Shown here one piece after another: positions 47,857 to 55,803 of a stretch of 64,000 nucleotides of DNA (its first letter is position 1; each line of letters begins with the position of its first letter). The position numbers and the translations under genes were made by a program. The stretch comes from a virus. The stretch is taken from IMG/VR virus record IMGVR_UViG_3300010151_000008, positions 28,747 through 92,746 of that record; one strand, given 5' to 3'. The notes beneath the pieces are model-generated. The model was not told the origin of the DNA and ran no database searches. It saw nothing but the letters and a program-made list of their open reading frames with translations.

Positions 47857-48661
47857 AAAACGAAATACAGCCTTCTTGTATGATGTGTTAGTTAAGGAAT
47901 TAACTAAGACTATCATCGATAAGGATTTTAAACAAAAAAATGTTATTTCCACCATTATAAAAGAACACTTTGGGGGCGCTACCGCTCTCGGCAAAGAGTT
48001 GCTTCTTTATAAAACACTATTAGAGACTACCGATCTTGAGCCGCGGCTGGCTGAAAAGCTTTTAAACGAGACCAAGATAGCTCGGTCTCAGCTAGACAGC
48101 AAAGATATATTCGATAGTCAAACTGCAGTCATTAACAAAATTAATAAGACTCTTTCAAAAGAATCATGGAACACATTTGTTCCAAATTTCAAGTCATTGG
48201 CTTCAATTTCTGCTATCTTTAACGGATCCTCCACCATTAAGCAGCGAGTTTTGTATGAAGATGCGGTGGTCAATACAATGAGCAACTCCGCCGAGACCAA
48301 AGAAAATCATATGAAGCCTATTGATAATATTGTTTATCGTTCCTTTGTTAAAAACTATAACGAACAGTATGCGACCCTTATGAAAGAACAAAAAGAGTTG
48401 TTAAGCAAATATATTGCTTCTTTTGCAGACAATGGATTGCAATTAAAAGTATATTTAAATGAAGAGATCGGGCGCCTAAGGGAAGTAGTCGAGGAATCCC
48501 TTACCCTTGAAGAGGTTTTTGTCGACGAACAGATGGTTCTAAAAACGAAAGAAGTTTTAGATATTCTAGAGGGCTTTAAAGAATCCGACCCCTCAGAGGA
48601 AACAATTTCCCAGGTGCTGAAGATACAAGAGCTGGTCCGGGAAATTCAGTCAAATGATTAA
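47837..48661 (+). CDS. helical head-region protein, unknown function
   Basis: A GTG start inside the end of the portal gene gives 274 residues beginning RKKHNKKRNTAFLYDVLVKE. The protein is almost entirely helical and highly charged, with FGGATALGKELLLYKTLLE and SWNTFVPNFKSLASISAIFN. The basic N-terminus may bind DNA or acidic scaffold. The same kind of gene follows gp20 in many marine T4-like phages, which suggests a prohead core or head assembly role. I know of no experimentally shown function. It overlaps the next gene by 8 bases. Confidence 0.7.
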   Translation: MRKKHNKKRNTAFLYDVLVKELTKTIIDKDFKQKNVISTIIKEHFGGATALGKELLLYKTLLETTDLEPRLAEKLLNETKIARSQLDSKDIFDSQTAVINKINKTLSKESWNTFVPNFKSLASISAIFNGSSTIKQRVLYEDAVVNTMSNSAETKENHMKPIDNIVYRSFVKNYNEQYATLMKEQKELLSKYIASFADNGLQLKVYLNEEIGRLREVVEESLTLEEVFVDEQMVLKTKEVLDILEGFKESDPSEETISQVLKIQELVREIQSND

Positions 48662-49160
48662 GATAACCGTAGGTGGACCTCAGGCTACTGTAGAATTAAA
48701 TGCCAGGAAAACATTAGAAGGAAATCTTTTAATAATGGATCATGATATTATTGATATTGTTTTATTACCAGAAGGCAATAAAGTAATAACCTTTCCAAAA
48801 AGCAAGGGAATAGAAGATGCTTACGGAACTCAATCAAGATTTTTCGAGTTCTTGGCTGACAAGGGAGTCATAGCCAGAGATAGCATTCAGGGCGGCAATA
48901 TATTTAACTCGCTAGAAGGGCAAATCCCGATAAGTGAGGGTGCCAATTCTTTGCAAGCGGCGGTGTATGTTATATCCGAGTTTGTTATTGAAGAGGCCGA
49001 TGCTAAACTAACGGCCGAAGAATACGAGAAAGATCTGGAACAGTACTATGTCCACCCGGGCGACCGCGACACAACGGAACTTGGCGAGGTCCCGCAAGAA
49101 GCCCAGAAGGGCGCCATGGTTCCGGGGTATTACTACATTCCGCTACGCTACAAGATGTAG
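48654..49160 (+). CDS. small head-region protein, unknown function
   Basis: A 168-residue protein with an ATG overlapping the preceding gene. The N-terminal half is beta-like (IKITVGGPQATVELNARKTL, then a DHDIIDIVLLPEG strand); the C-terminal half is acidic and helical (EFVIEEADAKLTAEEYEKDL) and ends with YYYIPLRYKM. No known motif or transmembrane segment. Context between gp20 and gp21 suggests a head assembly factor, but this is only positional. Confidence 0.68.
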   Translation: MIKITVGGPQATVELNARKTLEGNLLIMDHDIIDIVLLPEGNKVITFPKSKGIEDAYGTQSRFFEFLADKGVIARDSIQGGNIFNSLEGQIPISEGANSLQAAVYVISEFVIEEADAKLTAEEYEKDLEQYYVHPGDRDTTELGEVPQEAQKGAMVPGYYYIPLRYKM

Positions 49161-49162
49161 AA

Positions 49163-49459
49163 ATGTCTCTAGTTTATTTCATCTTAATCGCCTATGGTCT
49201 CACCCAACTTCTTTGTTTTTCAAAGATACTAGATCGCATTCGGCCCTCACATTATTTCTTTTCTTGTCCTATGTGCATAGGATTCTGGGTGGGCGTCTTT
49301 CTTTGGGGAGTTAACCCGATGACAGAACTATTTACCTTTAGTAATAGTCCGGTAACTGGTTTGTTATTGGGCTGCTTGAGTTCAGGTACTTCATATGCCT
49401 TAAATATGATTATCTGCGACGATGGAATACAGATAGGAAAAGGAGAAAAACATGGCTAA
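49163..49459 (+). CDS. small membrane protein with FSCPMCIGFWVG motif
   Basis: A 98-residue protein with two or three hydrophobic segments: SLVYFILIAYGLTQLLCFS, then CPMCIGFWVGVFLWG and GLLLGCLSSGTSYALNMII. The CPxCxGFWVG motif recalls DUF1360-like small membrane proteins found in bacteria and phages. These have a conserved Cys pair next to a membrane helix; the role is unknown. It is translationally close to the preceding gene (2-base gap) and has a charged C-terminus. A membrane protein inside a head gene set is odd and may be an independent small gene. Confidence 0.68.
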   Translation: MSLVYFILIAYGLTQLLCFSKILDRIRPSHYFFSCPMCIGFWVGVFLWGVNPMTELFTFSNSPVTGLLLGCLSSGTSYALNMIICDDGIQIGKGEKHG

Positions 49460-49529
49460 ATGGATGTTACAACCAGTACGACGCTGCTGCAAAGGCAGTT
49501 GACTACTTTCGATTTAAAGGAATAAAACA

Positions 49530-50561
49530 ATGGCACGCAGAAAAAATGTAAAAAGAATCGATCCGAGATACTTCTTGGATGAGACAGTGAATCGCAACGA
49601 TGATGGTTCTCGCTTGGAGGAGATCTTTGGTTTTTCTAAGGCAGAGAAGCTAGAAAAACTCTGGAACCCAGAACACGGCGGCCATGGCGGAGATCTCGCC
49701 CAGCATTACGTGGCCAAATTTCTGGACAAAGAGAACATCTCCGGAGATGTTTATCCCGAAGACGTTATTGAGAAGGCGAGGGAAATTTGGCTGTCCTCGG
49801 ACCCTCCCCATACCGGCGACGGTTGGACCGCCGCTGTCGTTGCCGCGGCCAAATCAGCCGTCCAACCCGAAGCCGAAAGGGTCCATGGCAACCGCGCAGA
49901 ACGTCGCGCGTCAGACAAGGCCCGTGAGGCCGCCACCGCAAAGGAGCGCGCCGCAGAAGCCCGCAAGCGAGCAGCCTACGAGAAAGAACGGGACGCTGAG
50001 ATCCAGAAGAAAATTGATCGCGAGAACCGCGAGGCTGACCTTGGCACCGGCGGATGGCAGGATGTGTTTGATTTCAGCCATCAGCTAGAAGAAGGATATA
50101 TGTCAAATCGCATGGGGGGTGACACGACGCAGGGACACATGTCAGATATGTTTAACAGTGATGATCCTCAATATCCTGGACGTCCATTTGTATCCGCCAT
50201 GGGCGCCGCCCTAGATTTCGGATCCGCTGAAGCACTTAATGCCGTCTGGGCGTTTAAGGGTGACGACGGCCGGGTTGTGGCCGGTTGGCTGCGTGATGGT
50301 CTTATTGACATTGCCCGGGCAGATAGAGGCTCTGGGTGGCAGGGTGACCACGAAGACGCAAATCGCGAAGCCGGATACGCGTTCGGCCAAGATCGAATGG
50401 TAACGAGCGAGTACCTAGCCGGAAAAGAAATTTCGCCGCGGGATATTCAAGGGATGGATTTTGATAAAGTTATGAAGGCAATTAAATTCAAACCCCTTAA
50501 ATGGGATCCCGACGCCTATGCCGAGCGGTATGATGGCCTGGTGCGCTACGAGAGACGATAA
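49530..50561 (+). CDS. head-region protein with Ala/Arg/Glu coiled coil, unknown function
   Basis: A 343-residue protein. The N-terminus ARRKNVKRIDPRYFLDETVN is a motif I associate with a small virion-region protein next to gp21 in marine T4-like phages. Residues about 115-170 form a very charged, Ala-rich coiled coil (KAREAATAKERAAEARKRAA) and the rest is globular with Gly, Trp and Asp (AVWAFKGDDGRVVAGWLRDG). This part looks like an added domain. No membrane or catalytic feature is visible. The stop is 2 bases before the protease gene, so it is co-transcribed with gp21. Confidence 0.68.
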   Translation: MARRKNVKRIDPRYFLDETVNRNDDGSRLEEIFGFSKAEKLEKLWNPEHGGHGGDLAQHYVAKFLDKENISGDVYPEDVIEKAREIWLSSDPPHTGDGWTAAVVAAAKSAVQPEAERVHGNRAERRASDKAREAATAKERAAEARKRAAYEKERDAEIQKKIDRENREADLGTGGWQDVFDFSHQLEEGYMSNRMGGDTTQGHMSDMFNSDDPQYPGRPFVSAMGAALDFGSAEALNAVWAFKGDDGRVVAGWLRDGLIDIARADRGSGWQGDHEDANREAGYAFGQDRMVTSEYLAGKEISPRDIQGMDFDKVMKAIKFKPLKWDPDAYAERYDGLVRYERR

Positions 50562-50563
50562 CT

Positions 50564-51178
50564 ATGGCCAAACAACTTCTCCGAGAATATTATGAACTGT
50601 GCGACGGCGGCGCTTGCCAAGATCTTCTAACTGAAGACGAAAAACGCTTCGTAAAAGACGGCGGCATGATGCTATCGGGTATGATGCAGATGGCTGAGAC
50701 CAAAAACGGCAATGGCCGCGTGTATCCTCAAGGAATTCTTGAGAGAGAAGTCAAGAACTATAAGAAACTCGTTAACGACAACCGAGCCCTTGGAGAACTG
50801 GACCATCCCGAAGATTCTGTTATAAATCTCAAGAATGTTTCTCACCAGATTACTGATATATGGATGGACGACAGCAAGGTCATGGGGAAAATGAAGGTTT
50901 TGGACACACCGTCAGGTGGAATCCTGCGCTCTTTGGTAGATTCGGGAGTGTCCATTGGAATCTCTTCCCGCGGTCTGGGGTCTGTCACGGAAAGTGCCGG
51001 CAAAACCATTGTGGAAGACGATTTCCAACTAATTTGTTTTGATATGGTATCAGAACCGTCGACTCCGGGTGCTTTTATGATGCGAGAGAACAAAAACAAG
51101 TTAAACGAGGTGTTTACAAAAGCCGATAGAATTAATAGAGCACTGAATAATATACTCACAGAGGGCAAAGAATCATGA
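50564..51178 (+). CDS. 21: prohead core protein protease, gp21 (S78-type)
   Basis: A 204-residue serine protease. Catalytic candidates fit the herpesvirus-fold phage prohead proteases: His81 in GELDHPE, Ser134/Ser135 in GISSRGLGSV and Asp160 in CFDMVSEPSTPGA; the upstream NGRVYPQGILEREV block is also typical. In T4, gp21 cleaves scaffold, capsid and internal proteins after (L/I)xE and then itself. A possible self-cleavage site LTE-G lies at residues 198-201 near the C-terminus. It is flanked by unknown head genes and overlaps the next one by ATGA. Confidence 0.9.
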   Translation: MAKQLLREYYELCDGGACQDLLTEDEKRFVKDGGMMLSGMMQMAETKNGNGRVYPQGILEREVKNYKKLVNDNRALGELDHPEDSVINLKNVSHQITDIWMDDSKVMGKMKVLDTPSGGILRSLVDSGVSIGISSRGLGSVTESAGKTIVEDDFQLICFDMVSEPSTPGAFMMRENKNKLNEVFTKADRINRALNNILTEGKES

Positions 51179-51915
51179 GATTAGCCGAGGCAGAGTTAAA
51201 ACAGATTGTTCAAGAAGAAATTGAACAAGCCATCGAAGAGGGATATCTCGATCGACTGGTGGCAAAAGCCAAGGGCTTCGGAACCAAAACTAAAGCGCAT
51301 GCTCAAAGCCTCGGCCAACGTGCTGGTACCTGGGCCCGGGAGAAGTCCGGCGCCGACCCAGAAACGGTGGCCGGAGAGCGAGCTGCCGCCGCAGCTACTA
51401 AAAAGGCCGGCGCCGAAAGTGCGCGACGCACACGGGCTCTCCATATTATTAAAAAATCGTGGGATAGATTTCATGATGATTTGAAAGCTGTAGGGGCCTA
51501 CGAGGTTCCTGAGATAGTGGTGGCGAGAGATGCCATGATGAACGCAATCGAGAAGCTTACACCCGACCAGGCAGCGCCTGCGCCCGAACAGGCAGAAGAT
51601 GTTGTAGTTGCCGCTGTTAATTCAAATAATTTAGCCACACGAGATGCAGATAATTTTGGGGATGATGGGAAGCTTAACGCTCAGGGTCTTAAGCTTGCCA
51701 AAGCTCAAATCGATTTCCTGAAGAAAAAGGGGAAGGCGGTTCCTGGGCTACTTTCTCAACATGTTGCTGCAGCAGGCGCGCCTGATCCGGCCGATGCGGA
51801 GACCATTCAGGTGGCCCCGGTTACCGATATTGAGAGTGCGCGCCCGCGAAAGAAGGATACTGACGATGAATATAGGGATAAGTGGGCGAAGCGCGCCGGG
51901 ATTAGAGAAGAGTAG
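51175..51915 (+). CDS. Ala-rich head-region protein, candidate prohead cargo or core protein
   Basis: A 246-residue protein starting in an ATGA overlap with the protease gene. N-terminal helix RLAEAELKQIVQEEIEQAIE followed by EG gives a possible gp21 cleavage site at IEE-G (residues 20-23). The remainder is Ala/Lys-rich and helical (KAKGFGTKTKAHAQSLGQRA), with Ala/Pro segments and a Lys/Arg-rich end. A short amphipathic N-terminus ahead of a protease site resembles capsid-targeting sequences of T4 internal proteins. Expression next to the protease supports this, but it remains inference. There is no recognised domain. Confidence 0.65.
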   Translation: MRLAEAELKQIVQEEIEQAIEEGYLDRLVAKAKGFGTKTKAHAQSLGQRAGTWAREKSGADPETVAGERAAAAATKKAGAESARRTRALHIIKKSWDRFHDDLKAVGAYEVPEIVVARDAMMNAIEKLTPDQAAPAPEQAEDVVVAAVNSNNLATRDADNFGDDGKLNAQGLKLAKAQIDFLKKKGKAVPGLLSQHVAAAGAPDPADAETIQVAPVTDIESARPRKKDTDDEYRDKWAKRAGIREE

Positions 51916-51936
51916 AATTTCTCTTGCGAGGTTTAT

Positions 51937-52401
51937 ATGAAACGTAGTGAACTTAAAAAACTTTTAAAGCCGCTGATCAAAGAATGCATAAAGGAGGTGA
52001 TGCTTGAAGATGGTATTCTTTCAGGAATTGTATCAGAGGTGGCTACCGGAATGGGTAGAGTTCAAATTGTTGAAGCTGGACCTAGAGAAAAAGCAGCAGC
52101 AAGACCCCCCAACGACGAAAAGTTCGCAGAGATGCGTCAAGAATCGGCGCGAGAACAAAAAACCAAACTAAATGAACAGAAACAGAAACTCTTAGACGCT
52201 ATAGGTAGAGACGCCTATAACGGGATAGATCTGTTTGAGGGCACAAGCGCACTAAAGTCAGCCGGCCCAGCACCCGGAGCAGGGCCCTCCCCTCAAGGAC
52301 CCTTGGCGAACGTGGACCCCGAAGATTCTGGGGTTGACATATCCAACTTGTTTGGGAGCGTTGGAAGAAGCTGGCAAGCTCATATGAATTCAACTAAATA
52401 A
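51937..52401 (+). CDS. small head-region protein, unknown, with N-terminal helix like its neighbour
   Basis: A 154-residue protein. The N-terminal KRSELKKLLKPLIKECIKEV is the same type of short amphipathic helix as in the preceding gene, and VMLEDGILSG follows. The middle is a charged coil (AREQKTKLNEQKQKLLDAIG) and the end is Pro/Gly-rich (PAPGAGPSPQGPLANVDPED). Nothing suggests an enzyme. It may be a second internal or core protein. The gene ends just before the bS21 gene; its last codons and the following 9 bases hold the left arm of an inverted repeat reaching into bS21. Confidence 0.65.
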   Translation: MKRSELKKLLKPLIKECIKEVMLEDGILSGIVSEVATGMGRVQIVEAGPREKAAARPPNDEKFAEMRQESAREQKTKLNEQKQKLLDAIGRDAYNGIDLFEGTSALKSAGPAPGAGPSPQGPLANVDPEDSGVDISNLFGSVGRSWQAHMNSTK

Positions 52402-52455
52402 GGGACTCTCGTGGCAGTAAATGTATCAGTGGTAAAAAGACCTCACGAGAGTCCC
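52402..52455 (+). promoter_or_regulatory. inverted repeat that can hide the ribosome site and GTG start of the bS21 gene
   Basis: Two perfect 12-base arms, GGGACTCTCGTG (52402-52413) and CACGAGAGTCCC (52444-52455), separated by 30 bases. The left arm contains the three G of the likely ribosome site (TAAGGG, 52399-52404) and the complete GTG start codon (52411-52413). The right arm is codons 12-15 of the same gene (His-Glu-Ser-Pro). If the mRNA folds, translation initiation would be blocked. No T-run follows, so it is not a standard terminator. It is a candidate translational control element, possibly for autoregulation by the product; function unproven. Confidence 0.6.
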
Positions 52456-52626
52456 GAACGGCTAATCAGAAGGTTTATCAAGAAGGTGAAAAAAGATAGA
52501 GTACTCGAAACCTATCGAGAACGCTGCTCATATCATGTAAAACCTTCGGTTAAAAAAAAGCTAAAACGAAAAAAGGCGCGCCGCGAAAGAGAACGTTTAG
52601 AAAGAAAACTTAATAAAAGGAAATAG
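52411..52626 (+). CDS. rpsU: ribosomal protein bS21 homologue
   Basis: A 71-residue very basic protein from a GTG start. It follows the bS21 pattern: an N-terminal strand (VSVVKRP), then ERLIRRFIKKVKKDRVL matching the R-R-F-K-R...K.G.L block, ERCSYHVKPSVKKK matching the (R)...Y.KPS..RKRK block, and a Lys/Arg-rich C-terminal helix (KARRERERLERKLNKRK). bS21 sits on the small ribosomal subunit near the anti-Shine-Dalgarno region and acts in initiation. Phage and pelagiphage bS21 genes have been described, and they are thought to enter host ribosomes and favour viral messages. Here it lies in the head gene block. The GTG start is inside a 12-bp inverted repeat. Confidence 0.88.
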   Translation: MAVNVSVVKRPHESPERLIRRFIKKVKKDRVLETYRERCSYHVKPSVKKKLKRKKARRERERLERKLNKRK

Positions 52627-52638
52627 TAATCAGTGATG

Positions 52639-52648
52639 ACTAATTATA
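52639..52648 (+). promoter_or_regulatory. candidate late promoter element upstream of 52668
   Basis: ACTAATTATA in the 41-base gap after bS21, starting 29 bases before the next ATG, with TTTGGAGAAG as ribosome site. It is identical to the element at 42158. Inference from recurrence and spacing. Confidence 0.5.
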
Positions 52649-52667
52649 ACAGTTTGGAGAAGAAAAA

Positions 52668-53069
52668 ATGACATTTAACCACATGAAGCCGGGCCTTTTT
52701 AATGTGGGCTCATATCAAGTATCGGGCGCACCCTGGATAACAGGTTCAAACACGATAGCGGCCGGAACAGAGGACCATATTGTATTTCCTAGGACAGCTA
52801 AGGCGGTGACCGTTATTAATACCGACGCCGTCGGATCCGACGACCTTCGAGTTCATTTTAATTCTACAAGCTCAGGAAATGTTGTTGGTGGTCTCCATTT
52901 TGTACAGCTTAATAGCGCTACCGATAGTATAGCCTTTAATGTTAAGTGCAAAGAAATATTTGTTTCCAATGCGGGTCCCGGTGTTGGCGCCTATACTGTT
53001 ATTGCGGAGTTAACAAGCATCCCGTCGGATCAAATGTTTGAACTAACGGGCTCTGGTTTAACTCAATAG
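52668..53069 (+). CDS. small beta-rich virion protein, decoration or fibre-associated
   Basis: A 133-residue beta-sandwich-like protein: FNVGSYQVSGAPWITGSN, an AVTVINTDAVGSDDLRVHFN strand pair, NAGPGVGAYTVIAELTSIP and a hydroxyl-rich end. There are no cysteines except one, no coiled coil and no membrane segment. Small proteins of this pattern precede fibre genes in marine T4-like head regions, so a head decoration or fibre base protein is likely. A candidate promoter and good ribosome site precede it, so it probably starts a separate, strongly expressed unit. Confidence 0.68.
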   Translation: MTFNHMKPGLFNVGSYQVSGAPWITGSNTIAAGTEDHIVFPRTAKAVTVINTDAVGSDDLRVHFNSTSSGNVVGGLHFVQLNSATDSIAFNVKCKEIFVSNAGPGVGAYTVIAELTSIPSDQMFELTGSGLTQ

Positions 53070-53082
53070 GAGAACAAGATCA

Positions 53083-54849
53083 GTGCCTACCACGTTTAAT
53101 CCATCTAGAAATATAACCGATGGCGACACAATCGCAGCCGGGAATACTACCGGCTCTCTTCATCAGGTAACAGGCAGCTTAAGAATTACAGGCAGCCTGT
53201 TTGTCAATGGTGTCCTACTCACCGGCTCCGGTGGCGGAGGAGGCGGAGGTTCCCCGGGCGCCCCGAACGATTCGGTACAGCGTAATGATGGCGCCGGCGG
53301 ATTTGCCGGCAACAGCGCTTTCACTATCGATGTTTCAACGAGCCCGCCGGCCCTAAGCGCATCCACAATCAAGATGAGCGGCGCGCTCGACATCCCCGAT
53401 GCTCTAGTAATAGGCCCCACTTTTGATTTTACGCCTTTTGGCATGGGTATGGTGCATGCTCCGGGATTAATTTCGGTTCCCTCATCTAGCCACCCGCTCG
53501 GCATGGCTGGTTTTATGGCTTGGGGCCCCGACGGCCCCGGCGCCAGTCAGCCAGTAACCAGCCTTAGCGCAGATGGCCTCTCCTTTCAATCAAGTTCTAC
53601 CTCCTGGCCCGTGGGAGGAGGATTTGTCGACCCACCTGTAGGTATATACCATAAGGGCATCCTCTTCAGCGGAACTGCAGGGCCCGGGGGAAGTGGTCCG
53701 ACCCTCATGACCGCTCCAGAGGGTAACGGCATAATGCTTGCTCCAACCTTCCCTCCAAACTCTATAGGGGGCCCCGGCTCGCCCTCGTTCTACGCTCCGG
53801 GTCTTATTACAATTGCTTCTAGCAGCGCGCTGTGCGGGCTGTGGATCATGGCTGATGGTCCTCCCGTAATGCAGCTGACCCCGGGCCAGTTGACCTTTAG
53901 CGGCTCCAATACCACCTCCTCGACTGATATTCACCCCCTTGTGAGCGCCGACATGTTTCAGACAAGCGATGGTGCCATTCAGATTGGCCAGATCGGAGAT
54001 CCTGATGGCCCAGGCGGATTGGGAAATATATATCAATCCGGTACACTGATGATCAGATCGGGTACTCACAATAAGTTTGTAATGCAGGGTTCCAGCGGCG
54101 CTCCTGTTGTCATGATAGCCCCCGATGGACTTATGTTCTCCGCTTCCGCCGAGGGGGGAGCGCTCAGCATCATGAATGGTCCCCTAAAGTTTAGCCACCC
54201 CGCTCGGGCCTCGATTGATTTCAGCGACACCGGGGAAGGTGCAGCAGCTCTTGAGATGCCGGATAATATGAACGAGGGCTTTATGTTCCGAGTACAGGGC
54301 TCGCCCCCAGGAGAAAGTAATTTCTTGACCTTCAAGACTACTACCGGTACAGAATCGGTGGTTTCCAACAAGCCATTGGGAATCGGTCTTCCCGAGGGAG
54401 GCGCCAGCCCCAACATCACTCTTGATGTGCATTATACCGGCTCTGGTAATCCATTAAACCTTGGCCACACTCAAGGTGGCGGTGAGGTTGTATTTTTTGG
54501 TACAGGGTCCACTTCGATAGGTTCATTACACTATCTCAAGTCGGATGGTAACTGGGCTAAGACAGATGCGAGCGCCACCGGGAGCGGCCACAACCAGCTA
54601 TTGGGTATCGCTCTTGGAGCGAGTGCGACCGGCAGCGGGATGCTTGTTAAGGGATACTTCAATGCTATCCCATCATACTCAGGATCCTTCACTGCCGGTG
54701 GTCCGGTGTATGTTGGTCTAGACGCCGGAGCCATGAGCGGCACCGCGCCCGCATCGTCTAATGAATTCGTACGAGTGGTCGGCTACGGCACAGATAAGTC
54801 CAACATCATTTATTTCAACCCGGATAGTACATATATCGAGATAGCATGA
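53083..54849 (+). CDS. fibre-like virion protein with Gly-rich linker
   Basis: A GTG start gives a 588-residue protein. It opens with a repeat-like segment (LHQVTGSLRITGSLFVNGVL), an (SGGGGGGGSPGAPNDSVQR) linker and NDGAGGFAGNSAFTI, typical of modular fibre proteins. The long middle is Gly/Pro/Ser-rich with irregular SG.GP motifs. The last 110 residues form a distinct domain, LHYLKSDGNWAKTDASATGS, LLGIALGASATGSGMLVKGY, GGPVYVGLDAGAMSGTAPAS, FVRVVGYGTDKSNIIYFNPD. I have seen this C-terminal module in other marine phage fibre-like proteins. It probably forms trimers on the head or tail. Confidence 0.72.
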   Translation: MPTTFNPSRNITDGDTIAAGNTTGSLHQVTGSLRITGSLFVNGVLLTGSGGGGGGGSPGAPNDSVQRNDGAGGFAGNSAFTIDVSTSPPALSASTIKMSGALDIPDALVIGPTFDFTPFGMGMVHAPGLISVPSSSHPLGMAGFMAWGPDGPGASQPVTSLSADGLSFQSSSTSWPVGGGFVDPPVGIYHKGILFSGTAGPGGSGPTLMTAPEGNGIMLAPTFPPNSIGGPGSPSFYAPGLITIASSSALCGLWIMADGPPVMQLTPGQLTFSGSNTTSSTDIHPLVSADMFQTSDGAIQIGQIGDPDGPGGLGNIYQSGTLMIRSGTHNKFVMQGSSGAPVVMIAPDGLMFSASAEGGALSIMNGPLKFSHPARASIDFSDTGEGAAALEMPDNMNEGFMFRVQGSPPGESNFLTFKTTTGTESVVSNKPLGIGLPEGGASPNITLDVHYTGSGNPLNLGHTQGGGEVVFFGTGSTSIGSLHYLKSDGNWAKTDASATGSGHNQLLGIALGASATGSGMLVKGYFNAIPSYSGSFTAGGPVYVGLDAGAMSGTAPASSNEFVRVVGYGTDKSNIIYFNPDSTYIEIA

Positions 54850-54903
54850 TATGTCAGCATCAAGTGTGTACTGTGAGAGAATAATTAATGTTGAGGAAGA
54901 ATA

Positions 54904-55764
54904 ATGGACGTAAAAAATATCCAGGGAGTGGAGATGGCCAATATTAAAACAATCAGCACAGTCGACGCCCAGGAGTGGGAAGTGGTCTATGAAGTAGACT
55001 TCACTGGGCTAGCCACTAGTGCCATCCTTAATACCAACCCGGGAACTGACAGCTCTGTGTCTATTTCGGGCCCGCATGCTGTGACCTGGATCTGTAAGTT
55101 CGGCTCGGACACCAGCTACGTCAACCGGGTACAAATAGTTGGCGGAACCGGCCTTCAATTTGAGCATCTTGTCGGTGAAACCCAATCACATCTTTATCAA
55201 AATCTGAACACAGCACCGAGACTCATGGCTCTTGCATCGAATATTGTTCCCGGCCTCAGCGCCGACGACGTAATCGAATTTCAGGTCCTCCAAGAATCCG
55301 ACGGCCTTTCCGGCGACTGGCAATTCTATGGGCTTCATATGAATGACGGGAATATGGCGAGCGCTGGCAACTGGGCTCACAACTCGACAATAGACGTTGG
55401 TGCTGCTATATATGATCAGCTGCGCACCGGAAATGGAGACATCCAGTCTTCTTATGTAGTTGCCACCGGAGGAACACCAGAACCCGGATTCCGCGCATTA
55501 AGATGGAATGCTGGGGCGGGGGGCTTTGAGGGCACCTCAAAATTCACTGACAAATTTATTTCGCCCGCTACGACGACAGACTTTAATAGCACCGGCGTGG
55601 TGTCTGCTGCTTGCTCGAATGTTTCCACCGCGGCACCGGTCATCAGTATAGCGAACGGCTATATTGCTCTTCATGCGGCTTATCCGACCCCCGCCGGGGC
55701 GCCGACCGCTGCCGCTTATACGGCTACATTTACTAAGTTCCGAGCACTTAAAAGAAGCAATTAA
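54904..55764 (+). CDS. virion adhesin-like protein, unknown family
   Basis: A 286-residue protein. N-terminus VKNIQGVEMANIKTISTVDA resembles that of the next gene (INTVAAADIKIISNTAIADI): both have a short N..DIK.I..V pattern, perhaps a common anchor. The body is beta-rich with Ser, Gly and Asn (TDSSVSISGPHAVTWICKFG; FRALRWNAGAGGFEGTSKFT) and suggests a jelly-roll or lectin-like fold. No catalytic motif. It belongs to the fibre/decoration cassette between protease and scaffold genes. Confidence 0.68.
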   Translation: MDVKNIQGVEMANIKTISTVDAQEWEVVYEVDFTGLATSAILNTNPGTDSSVSISGPHAVTWICKFGSDTSYVNRVQIVGGTGLQFEHLVGETQSHLYQNLNTAPRLMALASNIVPGLSADDVIEFQVLQESDGLSGDWQFYGLHMNDGNMASAGNWAHNSTIDVGAAIYDQLRTGNGDIQSSYVVATGGTPEPGFRALRWNAGAGGFEGTSKFTDKFISPATTTDFNSTGVVSAACSNVSTAAPVISIANGYIALHAAYPTPAGAPTAAAYTATFTKFRALKRSN

Positions 55765-55803
55765 GGTCACGTCCAAATCTATGTGCCTAGGGAGTAGAAA
55801 CGG

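Noticed and set aside
49452-49525. Two tiny ORFs (16 and 21 codons) in the gap before 49530
   Set aside because: The first has an AGGAG ribosome site, but both are very short, overlap each other and have no recognisable similarity. Not listed as genes.
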